From contig NZ_AP022586.1 of assembly GCF_010731695.1 (NCBI RefSeq), forward strand, positions 2,852,001 to 2,916,000: 64,000 nucleotides of DNA. Direction: 5' to 3'. The notes under the pieces were generated by a model. That model was not told the DNA's origin, made no database searches, and saw only the letters and a program-made list of their open reading frames with translations. The DNA comes from Mycolicibacterium litorale. GTDB lineage: Bacteria > Actinomycetota > Actinomycetes > Mycobacteriales > Mycobacteriaceae. Below, piece after piece: positions 36,801 to 47,486 of the stretch. The translations under genes and the position numbers were made by a program. How positions within the stretch are numbered: the stretch's first letter is position 1; each line of letters begins with the position of its first letter.

Positions 36801-36938
36801 GGCGGCGTCGACGAGCAGCGTCGACTTTCCGGTCCCCGGACCCCCGAGGACCCGCACCACACCGCGCTGCCCGGGCCCCAGCAGCGTGCGGGGATCGGTG
36901 CGGTCGGTGACGGGCGACTCGACGTCCGGTGCGGTCAT
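33798..36938 (-). CDS. adnA: AdnA helicase-nuclease subunit
   Basis: 1046 aa. Walker A VLGGPGTGKSTLLV (about 31-44), LLLVDDAQHLDPQ (Walker B), GDPDQSVFGYRGAD and VVVIAGLQEGLWPN. C-terminal RecB-like nuclease: RGRLDRLERD, LVVVDMKTGKSPVTK, then DSCSHCPVRSSCPAQ, whose cysteines form the probable Fe-S site. Cotranscribed with adnB by ATGA overlap. The start lies 63 bases from the divergent lipV GTG start (6 from its alternative ATG). Confidence 0.95.
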   Translation of the reverse strand: MTAPDVESPVTDRTDPRTLLGPGQRGVVRVLGGPGTGKSTLLVDAAAAHIAAGADPESVLLLTGSASLRSAARAAVTRRLLEGGARQVVREPLVRTIHSYAFAVLRLAAQRNGDAPPRLITSAEQDGIIRELLAGDLEDGDRSPVAWPAALRPALATAGFATELRDLMARCTERGVDPVALQRLGRSSRRPEWAAAGRFAQAYEQIMLLRSAVGMAAPQATTPALGAAELVGAALEALATDADLLAAERTRIGLLLVDDAQHLDPQAALLVRVLAAGADLTVLAGDPDQSVFGYRGADPALLRADDGLAVTLTRSHRCAPAVARAITGIAKRLPGQRAELVGSGPEDGSVAVRIAATAHAESALIADALRRAHLVDGVPWSQMAVVVRSLPRAGASLARALTAAGVPVDLPAAAPLADEPAVRALLTVLEATADGVTGAHAEALLAGPIGRVDPVTMRQLRRALRRADGSRPPREFADLLVAALTGPPPEVSAELQRPLRRVRSVLSAARRSVEDGLDPRHTLWQAWHRSGLQRRWLAASERGGAAGAQADRDLDAVTALFDVADQYVTRTTGASLRGLLDHVHTLGLPPARRGEQRTPQAVAVLSAHAALAGEWEVVVIAGLQEGLWPNTIPRGGVLGTQRLVDVLDGVIDSADRAVSTRAPLLAEERRLLIAALGRARRRVLVTAVDSDCGDEAMLPSPFCQELTALATDPGDGPAVPVRAPRVLAPSALVGRLRAVVCAPDGAVEDAARECAAAQLARLAAAGVPGADPGQWHAMTALSTEEPLWGDDQQVVTLSPSTLQTLADCPLRWLLERHGGRDGRDVRSAVGSLLHALVSESGRTESQLLNDLERVWDDLPFEAQWFAANELTRHQAMLSAFEQWRAQTRRELTEVGTEIDVDGVICESADGVPAVRVRGRLDRLERDSAGRLVVVDMKTGKSPVTKDDAQRHAQLAMYQLAVAAGLLADGEVPGGGKLVYLGKCGAAGPTEREQDALTADTAEQWRRDVGAAAAATRGPSFAARVNDSCSHCPVRSSCPAQAAGERA

Positions 36939-37001
36939 GAGGGCATGACATCACGGGGGTCCGACAAGTCCCCGTCGGTGCCGGCTGGCACCATCGTCGA
37001 G

Positions 37002-37784
37002 GTGAGCCTGCATGTGCACCGCTACGGTCCCTCCGCACCCGCGCAGCTGCTGGCCGTGCACGGTTTGACCGGCCATGGTCAGCGCTGGCAGACGCTGGCG
37101 GAGCGGTACCTGCCCGAGTTCGCCGTGGCCGCACCGGACTTGATCGGCCACGGCAGGTCGACGTGGGCGGCGCCGTGGACGCTGGACGCCAACACCGAGG
37201 CGCTCGCCGCCCTGCTCGACGCCGACGGAGGCGGGCCGGTCGTGGTGGCCGGCCACTCCTTCGGTGGCGCGGTCGCCCTGGCCCTGGCGGCCGCGCGTCC
37301 GGACCTGGTGTCGGGGCTGGTGCTGCTCGACCCGGCGGTGGGCCTCGACGGTGAGTGGATGCGCGAGATCGCCGACGAGATGTTCGCCTCCCCCGACTAC
37401 ACCGACCGGGCCGAGGCGCGGGCGGAGAAGGTGTCCGGGTCGTGGGGGGAGGTCGATGCGGCCGAAGTGGACCGCGAACTCGACGAGCACCTGATCTCGC
37501 TGCCGAACGGCCGCAGCGGATGGCGGATCAGCATGCCGGCGATGATGTCGTACTGGAGTGAGCTGGCCCGGCCGGTCACGCTGCCGCGCGACGGGACGCC
37601 CACGACGCTGATCCGCGCGACGCGCACCGACCCGCCGTACGCCACCGATGAGCTGCTCACCGCGCTCGATGCCGCACTCGGACCGGATCTGACTGTGCTG
37701 CAATGGGATTGCGACCACATGGTGGGTCAGGCGAAACCGGCGGAGACGGCCGCGGTGATCCGCGAGCACCTCGAACGGCGCTGA
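37002..37784 (+). CDS. lipV: LipV-like alpha/beta hydrolase
   Basis: About 260 aa. Oxyanion region LLAVHGLTGHGQRW, nucleophile elbow VVAGHSFGGAVALA (GxSxG), LLDPAVGLDG and catalytic His in CDHMVGQ near the C-terminus. Hydrolase or lipase of unknown substrate. GTG 37002 is used because homology begins there; ATG 36945 in the same frame would add 19 residues. The downstream ATL gene follows after 2 bases. Confidence 0.85.
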   Translation: MSLHVHRYGPSAPAQLLAVHGLTGHGQRWQTLAERYLPEFAVAAPDLIGHGRSTWAAPWTLDANTEALAALLDADGGGPVVVAGHSFGGAVALALAAARPDLVSGLVLLDPAVGLDGEWMREIADEMFASPDYTDRAEARAEKVSGSWGEVDAAEVDRELDEHLISLPNGRSGWRISMPAMMSYWSELARPVTLPRDGTPTTLIRATRTDPPYATDELLTALDAALGPDLTVLQWDCDHMVGQAKPAETAAVIREHLERR

Positions 37785-37786
37785 CC

Positions 37787-38083
37787 GTGGCGGCCATCAC
37801 CGACGAACAGGTGGAGGCCGTGCGCGCGCTGGTGGCCCGGATCCCACCGGGACGGGTCGCGACCTACGGCGACATCGCCGACGCCGCCGAGTTGTCGAGC
37901 CCGCGCATCGTCGGCTGGATCATGCGCACCGACTCGTCGGACCTGCCGTGGCACCGGGTGATCGGCGCGAGCGGGCGGCCCGCGCCGCACCTGGCCACCC
38001 GCCAACTCGAACTGCTGCGCGCCGAAGGGGTGCTCGCCGTCGACGGCCGGGTGCCGTTGCGCGAGGTGCGCCACACCTTCTGA
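37787..38083 (+). CDS. Alkyltransferase-like protein (ATL, Rv3204 homologue)
   Basis: 98 aa, GTG start. MGMT fold: PPGRVATYGDIA, then LSSPRIVGWIMRTDSSDLPWHRVIG. The reactive Cys of methyltransferases (PCHR) is replaced by Trp (W55 in PWHRV), so it cannot transfer alkyl groups; ATL proteins flag alkylated guanine for nucleotide excision repair. It follows lipV and the adnAB repair region. Confidence 0.9.
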   Translation: MAAITDEQVEAVRALVARIPPGRVATYGDIADAAELSSPRIVGWIMRTDSSDLPWHRVIGASGRPAPHLATRQLELLRAEGVLAVDGRVPLREVRHTF

Positions 38084-38938
38084 TTAGAGCACCAGCCGCA
38101 CCAGCGCCGCGGTCCGCGCCAGACCGGGGAACGCCGCGGCCGTCGACCGCGGGTGCAGGGCATGGACGGCGAGCCGGAATATCAACGCGCGCAACAGCAT
38201 CTGCGGCCACTCCGGCAGCGACGCCCAGCGCTCGATCAGGCCGTCGTCGGCTTCACCCCACGACAACGCGTCGACGACCACCACGCCCGCCGCCCACGAT
38301 GCCGGCCGCCAGTACGGCGTGATGTCGGTGATCCCCGGCGCGGCGGCACCGGCGAACAGCACCGTCCCGTAGAGATCGCCGTGCACCAGCTGGCTCGGGC
38401 TCTTGGTGACCCGCCGCAGGGTGGCGAGCTGATTGATCAGTTCGATCGAGCGTTGCCCGTCGGACGAGCCAGGTGCCACCCGCGCACCCGGCGGCAGGGA
38501 GTGCAGCGGACGCTCCTCCCAGGCCGCGCGGTCCGCGGCGATGAACACGTCGACGTCGGCCCACGGCGCCACGGGCGGCTGGGTGAGGAACCGCGGCCGC
38601 TCGAGTTTCGCGGTGGCCTCGTGCAGCCGCACCGCCGCGGACACCACCTCGTCATGCCGGGGTTCCGGAGTGCCGGCGACGAACGTGTCGGCCCGCCAAC
38701 CGGCCACGACATAACGCCCGTCGGTGGATCGCACGGGCCGCGCCAGCCGCACCCCGTCGACGAACAGCGTCTCGCGCACCTTCGCCGACCAGGCGGCCCG
38801 GGCGTGGTCGGCGATCATCGACAACACGACCTCGCCGCAGCGCCAGCCGCCCTCCCAGCTCGATCCGAGCGGTACCGGGCGCACGCCGACGAGTCCGAAC
38901 GCGGCCAGGACGTGGTCGGGCGGGCGCTCGGTGCTCAC
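38084..38938 (-). CDS. TIGR02569-type aminoglycoside-phosphotransferase-like protein (Rv3205c homologue)
   Basis: 284 aa. A kinase-like fold is suggested by QLVHGDLYGTVLF (about 183-195) followed by ITDITPYWRP. In kinases of this fold the catalytic loop reads HGDxxxxN; here the Asn position is Thr (HGDLYGTV) and the metal-binding Asp lies in ITDITP. It may be a pseudokinase. The stop touches that of the ATL gene. Function unknown. Confidence 0.75.
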   Translation of the reverse strand: MSTERPPDHVLAAFGLVGVRPVPLGSSWEGGWRCGEVVLSMIADHARAAWSAKVRETLFVDGVRLARPVRSTDGRYVVAGWRADTFVAGTPEPRHDEVVSAAVRLHEATAKLERPRFLTQPPVAPWADVDVFIAADRAAWEERPLHSLPPGARVAPGSSDGQRSIELINQLATLRRVTKSPSQLVHGDLYGTVLFAGAAAPGITDITPYWRPASWAAGVVVVDALSWGEADDGLIERWASLPEWPQMLLRALIFRLAVHALHPRSTAAAFPGLARTAALVRLVL

Positions 38939-39026
38939 AGCGTCAGGTTACCGGTGACAGTGCCGACAATTGACGCGCTGACCTGCTGTGTCGCCGAGCC
39001 GTTGCCGGGCTGAGATCAAACGCCGA

Positions 39027-40226
39027 TCAGTACATCACCATGTCGGGCTCGAGTTGCCGGGCCCACGCCACGATGCCGCCCTGCAGGTGCAGCGCATCGG
39101 AGAACCCGGCCCGCTTCACCGCGGCCAGCGCCTCCGCGGAGCGGACCCCGGTCTTGCAGTACAGCACCGGGATCCGGTCGTGCGGCAGCTTCGCGAGCCC
39201 GTCGCCCGCCTCGATCGCCGACTTCGGGATCAGCTCGGCGCCCTCGATGTGGTTGATGTCCCACTCGACCGGCTCGCGCACGTCGATCAGCGCCACCGGC
39301 TTACCCGCGTCGATCAGCTCGCGCAGTTCCCGCGGGGTGACGGTGGAGTCGGCGGCGGCCTCGGCGGCCGCCTCGGAAACCACGCCGCAGAAGGCCTCGT
39401 AGTCGATCAGTTCGGTGATCTTCGGCGTCGCGGGATCCTTGCGGATCTTGATCGTGCGGTACGTCATGTCCAGCGCGTCGTACACCATCAGGCGGCCGAG
39501 CAGCGGTTCGCCGATGCCGGTGATCAGCTTGATGGCCTCCGTGCCCATCACCGACGCGATCGACGCGCACAGGATGCCCAGCACGCCACCTTCGGCGCAG
39601 GACGGCACCATGCCCGGGGGCGGCGGTTCGGGGTAGAGGTCGCGGTAGTTGAGGCCCCGCTCGTTGCCGTCCTCGTCGGCCGGCGCGTCCTCCCAGAACA
39701 CCGACACCTGGCCTTCGAACCGGTAGATCGAACCCCAGACGTAGGGCTTACCGGCCAGCACCGCGGCGTCGTTGACCAGGTAGCGGGTGGCGAAGTTGTC
39801 GGTGCCATCGAGGATGAGGTCGTACTGCGAGAACAGTTCGACGGCGTTGTCGGGCTCCAGCCGCACCTCGTGCAGCCGCACCTCCACCAGCGGGTTGATC
39901 TCGAGCACCGAATCGCGCGCGCTCTGGGCCTTGGACCGCCCGATGTCGGACTGGCCGTGGATGATCTGGCGCTGCAGGTTGGATTCGTCGACGACGTCGA
40001 ATTCGACGATGCCGATGGTGCCCACCCCGGCCGCGGCCAGGTACAGCAGCGTCGGCGAGCCCAGGCCGCCGGCGCCGATCACGAGCACCTTGGCGTTCTT
40101 GAGCCGCTTCTGTCCGTCGACACCGAGGTCGGGAATGATCAGGTGACGGCTGTAGCGTGCGACCTCTTCGCGGGTCAGTTCGCCCGCCGGCTCCACCAGC
40201 GGAGGCAATCCCACATTCCCGGACAC
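39027..40226 (-). CDS. moeZ: MoeZ/MoeB1 adenylyltransferase-sulfurtransferase
   Basis: 399 aa, GTG start after GAGGGAGA. E1-like adenylation domain: VLVIGAGGLGSPTLLYLAAAG (nucleotide loop), FDVVDESNLQRQ, DGTDNFATRYLVND and PYVWGSIYRFEGQ, with PSCAEGGVLG. The C-terminal rhodanese domain (about 295-399) has active Cys357 in LYCKTGVRS. It activates C-termini of Ubl-type sulfur carriers (MoaD, CysO family) and loads sulfur. It is the host's own E1 homologue, distinct from the island protein. Confidence 0.93.
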   Translation of the reverse strand: MSGNVGLPPLVEPAGELTREEVARYSRHLIIPDLGVDGQKRLKNAKVLVIGAGGLGSPTLLYLAAAGVGTIGIVEFDVVDESNLQRQIIHGQSDIGRSKAQSARDSVLEINPLVEVRLHEVRLEPDNAVELFSQYDLILDGTDNFATRYLVNDAAVLAGKPYVWGSIYRFEGQVSVFWEDAPADEDGNERGLNYRDLYPEPPPPGMVPSCAEGGVLGILCASIASVMGTEAIKLITGIGEPLLGRLMVYDALDMTYRTIKIRKDPATPKITELIDYEAFCGVVSEAAAEAAADSTVTPRELRELIDAGKPVALIDVREPVEWDINHIEGAELIPKSAIEAGDGLAKLPHDRIPVLYCKTGVRSAEALAAVKRAGFSDALHLQGGIVAWARQLEPDMVMY

Positions 40227-40326
40227 CGGTATCTCCCTCAGAATCTGCGGTGCGTCGACCACAGCGGTCGAGTCACCTTCACAATAGGCACCTGGCACAA
40301 CACCGGAGATGCCCGCAGGCTTCCCG

Positions 40327-42493
<2,167 letters not shown>

Positions 42494-42756
42494 GCTTGAA
42501 CCCTTTCGTCGTACCGTCGCTGACTGCTTCGCTATCCGGAAAGGCTAGTGGACGGCCTCCGCCCTGCGCCGCCCTGGTGATTACGCGCTGCGCGAAGCCG
42601 TGCCGCGCACCACCCGGCGGCTGTTTCGCGACGGTCACAGGCGGCGACCGAACCGACGCCGGACCGTGACCGAATCGGATGCTCTGCGACCTCATCTGTC
42701 ACTTTCGCCCCGCTAGCATCGGACGCAGAGCCGCTGAACGCTACCGGAAAGCCATC

Positions 42757-43680
42757 ATGACCAGGCAATATTCGCCTCACACGCCGTATTCGCGCACGCG
42801 CACCGAACGTCTGGACCGTGCGCGCGCCGATTACCGGGGCTACGGCGAACCACCGAGCCACGAGCCCTACGACGGCTCCGAGCACCCGGGCTACCGCCAG
42901 TACGCCGAGTCGGCGATCGGGTCCGACACGTACCGCGCGCGCGAAAGTCACGGCGGCTACACCGGCTACACCGGCTACTCGGGCTACCCGGGTTACGGCG
43001 ACTACCGGCCGCCCGGCGACCGAACCTCCGCGGAGCCCGCGGACCTCGAGGACGACACCGAGGATTACGAGGACTACGAGGCGTACGTCACCGCCATCGA
43101 CAGCCGCTGGAAGTGGATCGCCGGAGCCTCGGGCGCGATCCTGCTCGTGGCGGTGATCTGCACGGTGGTGATCCTCGGCGGCGGCGACAGTGGATCGGTG
43201 TCCGCGACCGTCGCGCCTCCCGCGCCGAGCCGTCCGCCGGCCACCGCGGCACCGCAGGACACGGCGGCCCCGCTGCCCCCGCCGGTCGCGTCGCTGGCGC
43301 CCGAAACCGTCACCACCGTGACACCGACACCGCCGCCTGCGCCGTCCGAGAGCGTCGCACCGGAGCCGGTGCCCACCGCGGTCGCTCCCCCGCCGCCCCC
43401 GGCGGCCAACTCCCGCACGATCACCTACACCGTGACGGGCAACCGCCAGATCATCGATCTGGTGACGGTGATCTACACCGACCAGCAGGGCGCCCTGCAG
43501 ACCGACGTCAACGTGGCGCTGCCGTGGTCCAAGACCGTGGTGCTCGACCCCGGTGTCGAACTGAAGTCGGTCACCGCGACCAGTGTCGGCGGTCAGCTCA
43601 ACTGCGCGATCACCGACGCCGCGGGCACGGCGCTGGTGGCGCAGAACAACAACTCGATGATCGCCACCTGCACGCAGTAG
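42757..43680 (+). CDS. MmpS-like membrane-anchored protein (Rv3209 homologue)
   Basis: 307 aa. Long cytosolic N-terminus (1-about 110) rich in Tyr, Gly and Arg, including GGYTGYTGYSGYPGYGDY and an acidic LEDDTEDYEDYE patch. One membrane helix (WIAGASGAILLVAVICTVVIL), a Pro/Ala/Val-rich stalk (about 140-215), and a C-terminal beta domain like MmpS (ITYTVTGNRQIIDLVTVIYTD, two Cys). No MmpL gene is adjacent. GGAAAG precedes ATG 42757. Confidence 0.75.
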   Translation: MTRQYSPHTPYSRTRTERLDRARADYRGYGEPPSHEPYDGSEHPGYRQYAESAIGSDTYRARESHGGYTGYTGYSGYPGYGDYRPPGDRTSAEPADLEDDTEDYEDYEAYVTAIDSRWKWIAGASGAILLVAVICTVVILGGGDSGSVSATVAPPAPSRPPATAAPQDTAAPLPPPVASLAPETVTTVTPTPPPAPSESVAPEPVPTAVAPPPPPAANSRTITYTVTGNRQIIDLVTVIYTDQQGALQTDVNVALPWSKTVVLDPGVELKSVTATSVGGQLNCAITDAAGTALVAQNNNSMIATCTQ

Positions 43681-43684
43681 CCGC

Positions 43685-44389
43685 TCAGGCCAGGCCGAGC
43701 TCCTGCATCCGGGCGTGATGGGTCTGCTGCAACCGATCGAAGAACCCCGCCATCTGGGTCAGCCCCTCACCGCCGGCCATCACCAGATCGACGAGTTCGT
43801 CGTGATCGGCGAGCACGTACTGCGCCTGGGTGATCGCCTCACCGAGCAGCCGGCGTGACCACAGCGCCAACCGGTGCCGCTGGCGTTCACTGGCGCTGAC
43901 CGCGGCCTGCACCTCGGCGACCACGAACTGCGAATGCCCGGTCTCGGCCAGCACACCGCGCACCACCGAAGCCACCTCGTCGGGCAGGGCGCCGGTGATC
44001 TCGGCGTAGAAATCCGCGGCCAGCGCATCGCCGATGTAGGTCTTGACCAGCGCTTCGAGCCAGGTGCTCGGGGTTGTCAGCCGGTGGTAGTTCTCCAGCG
44101 CCGATGCGTACTTCGTCATCGCCGGCACCACGTCGACGCCGCGGCGCTCCATGGCGTCGCGCAGCAACTCGTAGTGGTTCATCTCGGCGGCCGCCATGCT
44201 CGCCATGTTGATGCGCCCGCGTAGGTTCGGCGCCATCCGCGCCTCCTCGGTCAGCCGGTAGAACGCGGCCACCTCACCGTAGGCGAGCAGCGCGAACAGT
44301 TCGTCGACGCCGGGATGGTCGGCCGACACACCTGCCGTCTCAGCAGTGACCGTCTGCTCTCCCGCGGCTGCAGGTTGCGTCGAATTCAT
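43685..44389 (-). CDS. Ferritin-like fold protein (Rv3210c homologue, MiaE-related)
   Basis: 234 aa, all-helical. Metal-ligand-type motifs: YGEVAAFYRLTEEARMAP, MAAAEMNHYELLRDAM (ExxH), DALAADFYAEI and LAETGHSQFVVAE. This matches a diiron ferritin-like arrangement found in tRNA hydroxylases and related oxidases; the substrate is unknown. ATG 44389 is chosen because the frame upstream is not conserved. Four bases from the MmpS-like stop. Confidence 0.75.
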   Translation of the reverse strand: MNSTQPAAAGEQTVTAETAGVSADHPGVDELFALLAYGEVAAFYRLTEEARMAPNLRGRINMASMAAAEMNHYELLRDAMERRGVDVVPAMTKYASALENYHRLTTPSTWLEALVKTYIGDALAADFYAEITGALPDEVASVVRGVLAETGHSQFVVAEVQAAVSASERQRHRLALWSRRLLGEAITQAQYVLADHDELVDLVMAGGEGLTQMAGFFDRLQQTHHARMQELGLA

Positions 44390-44655
44390 GGCCCAACTGT
44401 AATGGCCGCCGAGCGCCGCGCAGCGCCGGCAAAGCCATCCAGGGTATGATGACCGCAGGCAGCGGCTCCCATGAGACCGGCCGCTTCCGAAAGAAATGTG
44501 CGTACACGCGTTGGCCCGCCTCCGAAAGCGCAGGGCCCAGCGGATCGGCACCGCCCGTGACGGGCGACGAGGCCGCTTCATCGTCAGACTCGTGTGCGCG
44601 TGGAAAACCACGAAGCCGACCACGAGGTCGACTATGAAAGGCCACGTTCACCCGC

Positions 44656-46182
44656 ATGACTCCATTGACAACACCTGTTGACATGACATTCGCCAGCCTT
44701 GGCGTCCGCGACGAAATCGTCCGCGCACTCGCCGAGGAAGGCATCCACCAACCGTTCGCCATCCAGGAACTGACGCTGCCCATGGCGTTGGCCGGCGACG
44801 ACCTCATCGGCCAGGCCCGGACCGGCATGGGCAAGACCTATGCCTTCGGCGTCCCGCTGCTGCAGCGCGTCACGACCGACCCCGAGAAGGAGCTGAGCGG
44901 GATACCCCGCGCCCTGATCGTGGTGCCCACCCGCGAGCTGTGCCTCCAGGTCCACAGCGACCTGTCGCTGGCCGCCAAGTACCTCACCGCAGGTGACCGC
45001 AAGCTCTCGGTCGTCTCCATCTACGGCGGACGGCCGTACGAGCCGCAGATCGAGGCGTTGCGCCGCGGCGCCGACGTCGTCGTCGGCACCCCGGGCCGCC
45101 TGCTCGACCTGGCTCAGCAGGGCCATCTGCAGCTCGGCGGCCTGTCGGTGCTGGTGCTCGACGAGGCCGACGAGATGCTCGACCTGGGCTTCCTGCCCGA
45201 TATCGAGCGCATCCTGCGTCAGACCCCCGACACCCGTCAGGCAATGCTGTTCTCCGCCACGATGCCGGACCCGATCATCACGCTGGCTCGCACGTTCATG
45301 AACCAGCCCACGCACATCCGCGCCGAGTCCCCGCAGTCCTCGGCCACGCACGACACCACCGCACAGTTCGCCTACCGCGCCCACGCGCTGGACAAGGTCG
45401 AGATGGTCAGCCGGATCCTGCAGGCCGAGGGCCGCGGGGCGACGATGATCTTCACCCGGACCAAGCGCACCGCGCAGAAGGTGGCCGACGAACTCGCCGA
45501 ACGCGGATTCAAGGTCGGCGCCGTCCACGGCGACCTCGGGCAGGGCGCGCGCGAGAAGGCGCTCAAGAGCTTCCGCACCGGCGATGTCGACGTACTGGTC
45601 GCCACGGACGTGGCGGCCCGCGGTATCGACATCGACGACATCACCCACGTCATCAACTTCCAGATCCCCGAGGACGAGCAGGCCTACGTGCACCGCATCG
45701 GCCGCACGGGGCGCGCGGGCAAGACCGGCGTCGCGGTCACCCTGGTCGACTGGGACGAGCTGCCCCGCTGGTCGATGATCGACAAGGCGCTGGGCCTCAA
45801 CACTCCGGATCCCGCCGAAACCTATTCCAGCTCACCGCATCTCTACGAAGAGCTTGGCATCCCGGCCGACGCCGGCGGCTCGGTGGGCCAGTCGCGTTCG
45901 AAGGCTCCGGCCAAGCGCGCCGACCGCGGCGAACGCGCCGAGCGCCCCGAGCGCGACGGTGAGGACAAGCCGGCGCGCAGCCGCTCACGCAGCCGTCGCC
46001 GCACCCGCGCAGGCAAACCCGTCACCGGACACGTCGAGGCGTCGGCCGAGCAGGACTCGCCTGAGGTGCCGGCCGTCGAGGACGGTGGCAGCGGAGACGC
46101 CGAGGCCGGCGGTGAGGCCGACCACGCCGGGCGCCGGCGCCGCCGTCGGCGTCCGCGCAAGGCCGCGTCCACCACCAACTGA
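44656..46182 (+). CDS. rhlE: DEAD-box RNA helicase RhlE/DeaD type (Rv3211 homologue)
   Basis: 508 aa. Motifs: Q motif FAIQELTLP, motif I ARTGMGKT, PTRELCLQV, GTPGRLLDL, DEAD box VLDEADEM, SAT in LFSATMP, VATDVAARGIDI and HRIGRTGRAGK. The C-terminal about 110 residues are charged and disordered, ending in RRRRRRRPRK, an RNA-binding tail. Start ATG 44656. Upstream 266 bases (44390-44655) hold no gene and probably a promoter and leader. Confidence 0.92.
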   Translation: MTPLTTPVDMTFASLGVRDEIVRALAEEGIHQPFAIQELTLPMALAGDDLIGQARTGMGKTYAFGVPLLQRVTTDPEKELSGIPRALIVVPTRELCLQVHSDLSLAAKYLTAGDRKLSVVSIYGGRPYEPQIEALRRGADVVVGTPGRLLDLAQQGHLQLGGLSVLVLDEADEMLDLGFLPDIERILRQTPDTRQAMLFSATMPDPIITLARTFMNQPTHIRAESPQSSATHDTTAQFAYRAHALDKVEMVSRILQAEGRGATMIFTRTKRTAQKVADELAERGFKVGAVHGDLGQGAREKALKSFRTGDVDVLVATDVAARGIDIDDITHVINFQIPEDEQAYVHRIGRTGRAGKTGVAVTLVDWDELPRWSMIDKALGLNTPDPAETYSSSPHLYEELGIPADAGGSVGQSRSKAPAKRADRGERAERPERDGEDKPARSRSRSRRRTRAGKPVTGHVEASAEQDSPEVPAVEDGGSGDAEAGGEADHAGRRRRRRRPRKAASTTN

Positions 46183-46203
46183 CCGGCACGGTCAGCGTCA
46201 TCC

Positions 46204-47415
46204 GTGGTCAAACCGGAGCGCCGCACCCGCGGTGACGTGATGGCCGCCGTGGCGATCGCCGCTGTGATCGCGGTCGTCGCGGCCCTGGTCTGGTGGACCA
46301 GCGACGCCAGGGCCACCATCAGTGAGCCGGCTTCGGCGGCGATACCCGATCCCGAACCGGCGACCCAGGTGCCGGCGTCGCTGCGGGAGCTGTGGAGCGC
46401 GGCGAGCCCGAAGACCCGGCTCCCCGTCGTCGTCGGCGGCAGTGTGGTCACCGGCGAGGGTTCGACCGTGCTGGGCCGCGACCCTGCCACCGGCGACACG
46501 GTGTGGACCTACGCGCGCGGAGTCGAGTTGTGCGGTGTCACATCGGTGTACCACTACGCGGTGGCCGTCTACCCCGACACCCGCGGCTGCGGGCAGGTCA
46601 GCACCATCAACGGCCGAACGGGCAAGCGCGGCAACGCACGTACCGGTTACGCCGACCGCGAGGTGATGCTGAGTACGGACGGCACGACCGTGCTGTCGGC
46701 CGGTGAGACCCGACTCGAGGTGTGGCGTTCGGACATGGTCCGCATGCTCAGTTACGGCGCGCTGGACGCGCGGATCAAACCCGACGTGCCCGCGGCGCCG
46801 CTGTGCCGCTTCACGTCGGCCGCCGCCAGTTCGTCGGCCGTGTCGGTGCTCGAGGCGTGCCCCGGCGAACCCACGCTGCGGCTGACCCTGCTGCGGCCGT
46901 CCGACGAAGAGGACACCCCGGACGTCAAGTTCGTCGAGCTGTCCGACGTGCCCGCCGACTCCGACGCCCGGGTCATCGCGGTGTCGGACACCACGACGGC
47001 CGTCTATCTCCCCACACCTCAGCCGACCGTCAACATCGTCGACGAAACCGGGACGACCGTCGCCAGCACGCTAATGACCGCACCGGCCTCACCGCACGCG
47101 GTCGCGACGCGCGCCGGCGACCTGATCACCTGGTGGACCGGCGATTCAGTGATGGTGTTCGATTCGTCCGGCCTGCGCTACAAGTACACGGTCACCCCCT
47201 CGGGCGGGAACGTGCCGCTGGGCCCGGCGGCCGAGATGGCCGACCGGTTGCTGGTGCCCGTCACCGACGGCTACGACGTCTTCGCGCCCGGTACGGGCGC
47301 CGGCGAACGCCACATCGCGCTCTCCCGCCCTGCCGTCGACGGCGCGGTCATCCCCGCGGTCAGCGGCGACCACGTCGTGGAACTGCGCGGCGGCGAACTC
47401 GTCGGGCTCGGCTGA
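46204..47415 (+). CDS. Membrane-anchored beta-propeller-like protein (Rv3212 homologue)
   Basis: 403 aa, GTG start. One membrane helix (VMAAVAIAAVIAVVAALVWWTSD), then an extracytoplasmic region with repeating PQQ-propeller-like strands (VTGEGSTVLGRDPATGDTVWTY and similar). Function unknown. It is the last conserved gene before the nitrile hydratase islet and is probably cotranscribed with rhlE (21-base gap). Confidence 0.75.
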   Translation: MVKPERRTRGDVMAAVAIAAVIAVVAALVWWTSDARATISEPASAAIPDPEPATQVPASLRELWSAASPKTRLPVVVGGSVVTGEGSTVLGRDPATGDTVWTYARGVELCGVTSVYHYAVAVYPDTRGCGQVSTINGRTGKRGNARTGYADREVMLSTDGTTVLSAGETRLEVWRSDMVRMLSYGALDARIKPDVPAAPLCRFTSAAASSSAVSVLEACPGEPTLRLTLLRPSDEEDTPDVKFVELSDVPADSDARVIAVSDTTTAVYLPTPQPTVNIVDETGTTVASTLMTAPASPHAVATRAGDLITWWTGDSVMVFDSSGLRYKYTVTPSGGNVPLGPAAEMADRLLVPVTDGYDVFAPGTGAGERHIALSRPAVDGAVIPAVSGDHVVELRGGELVGLG

Positions 47416-47486
47416 GCGCGAAGAACCTCCCCACCTCGCTGGATCGCGGTCCTAGACTTCCCCCAGAGGTCTTTTGGAGGTGCGGT

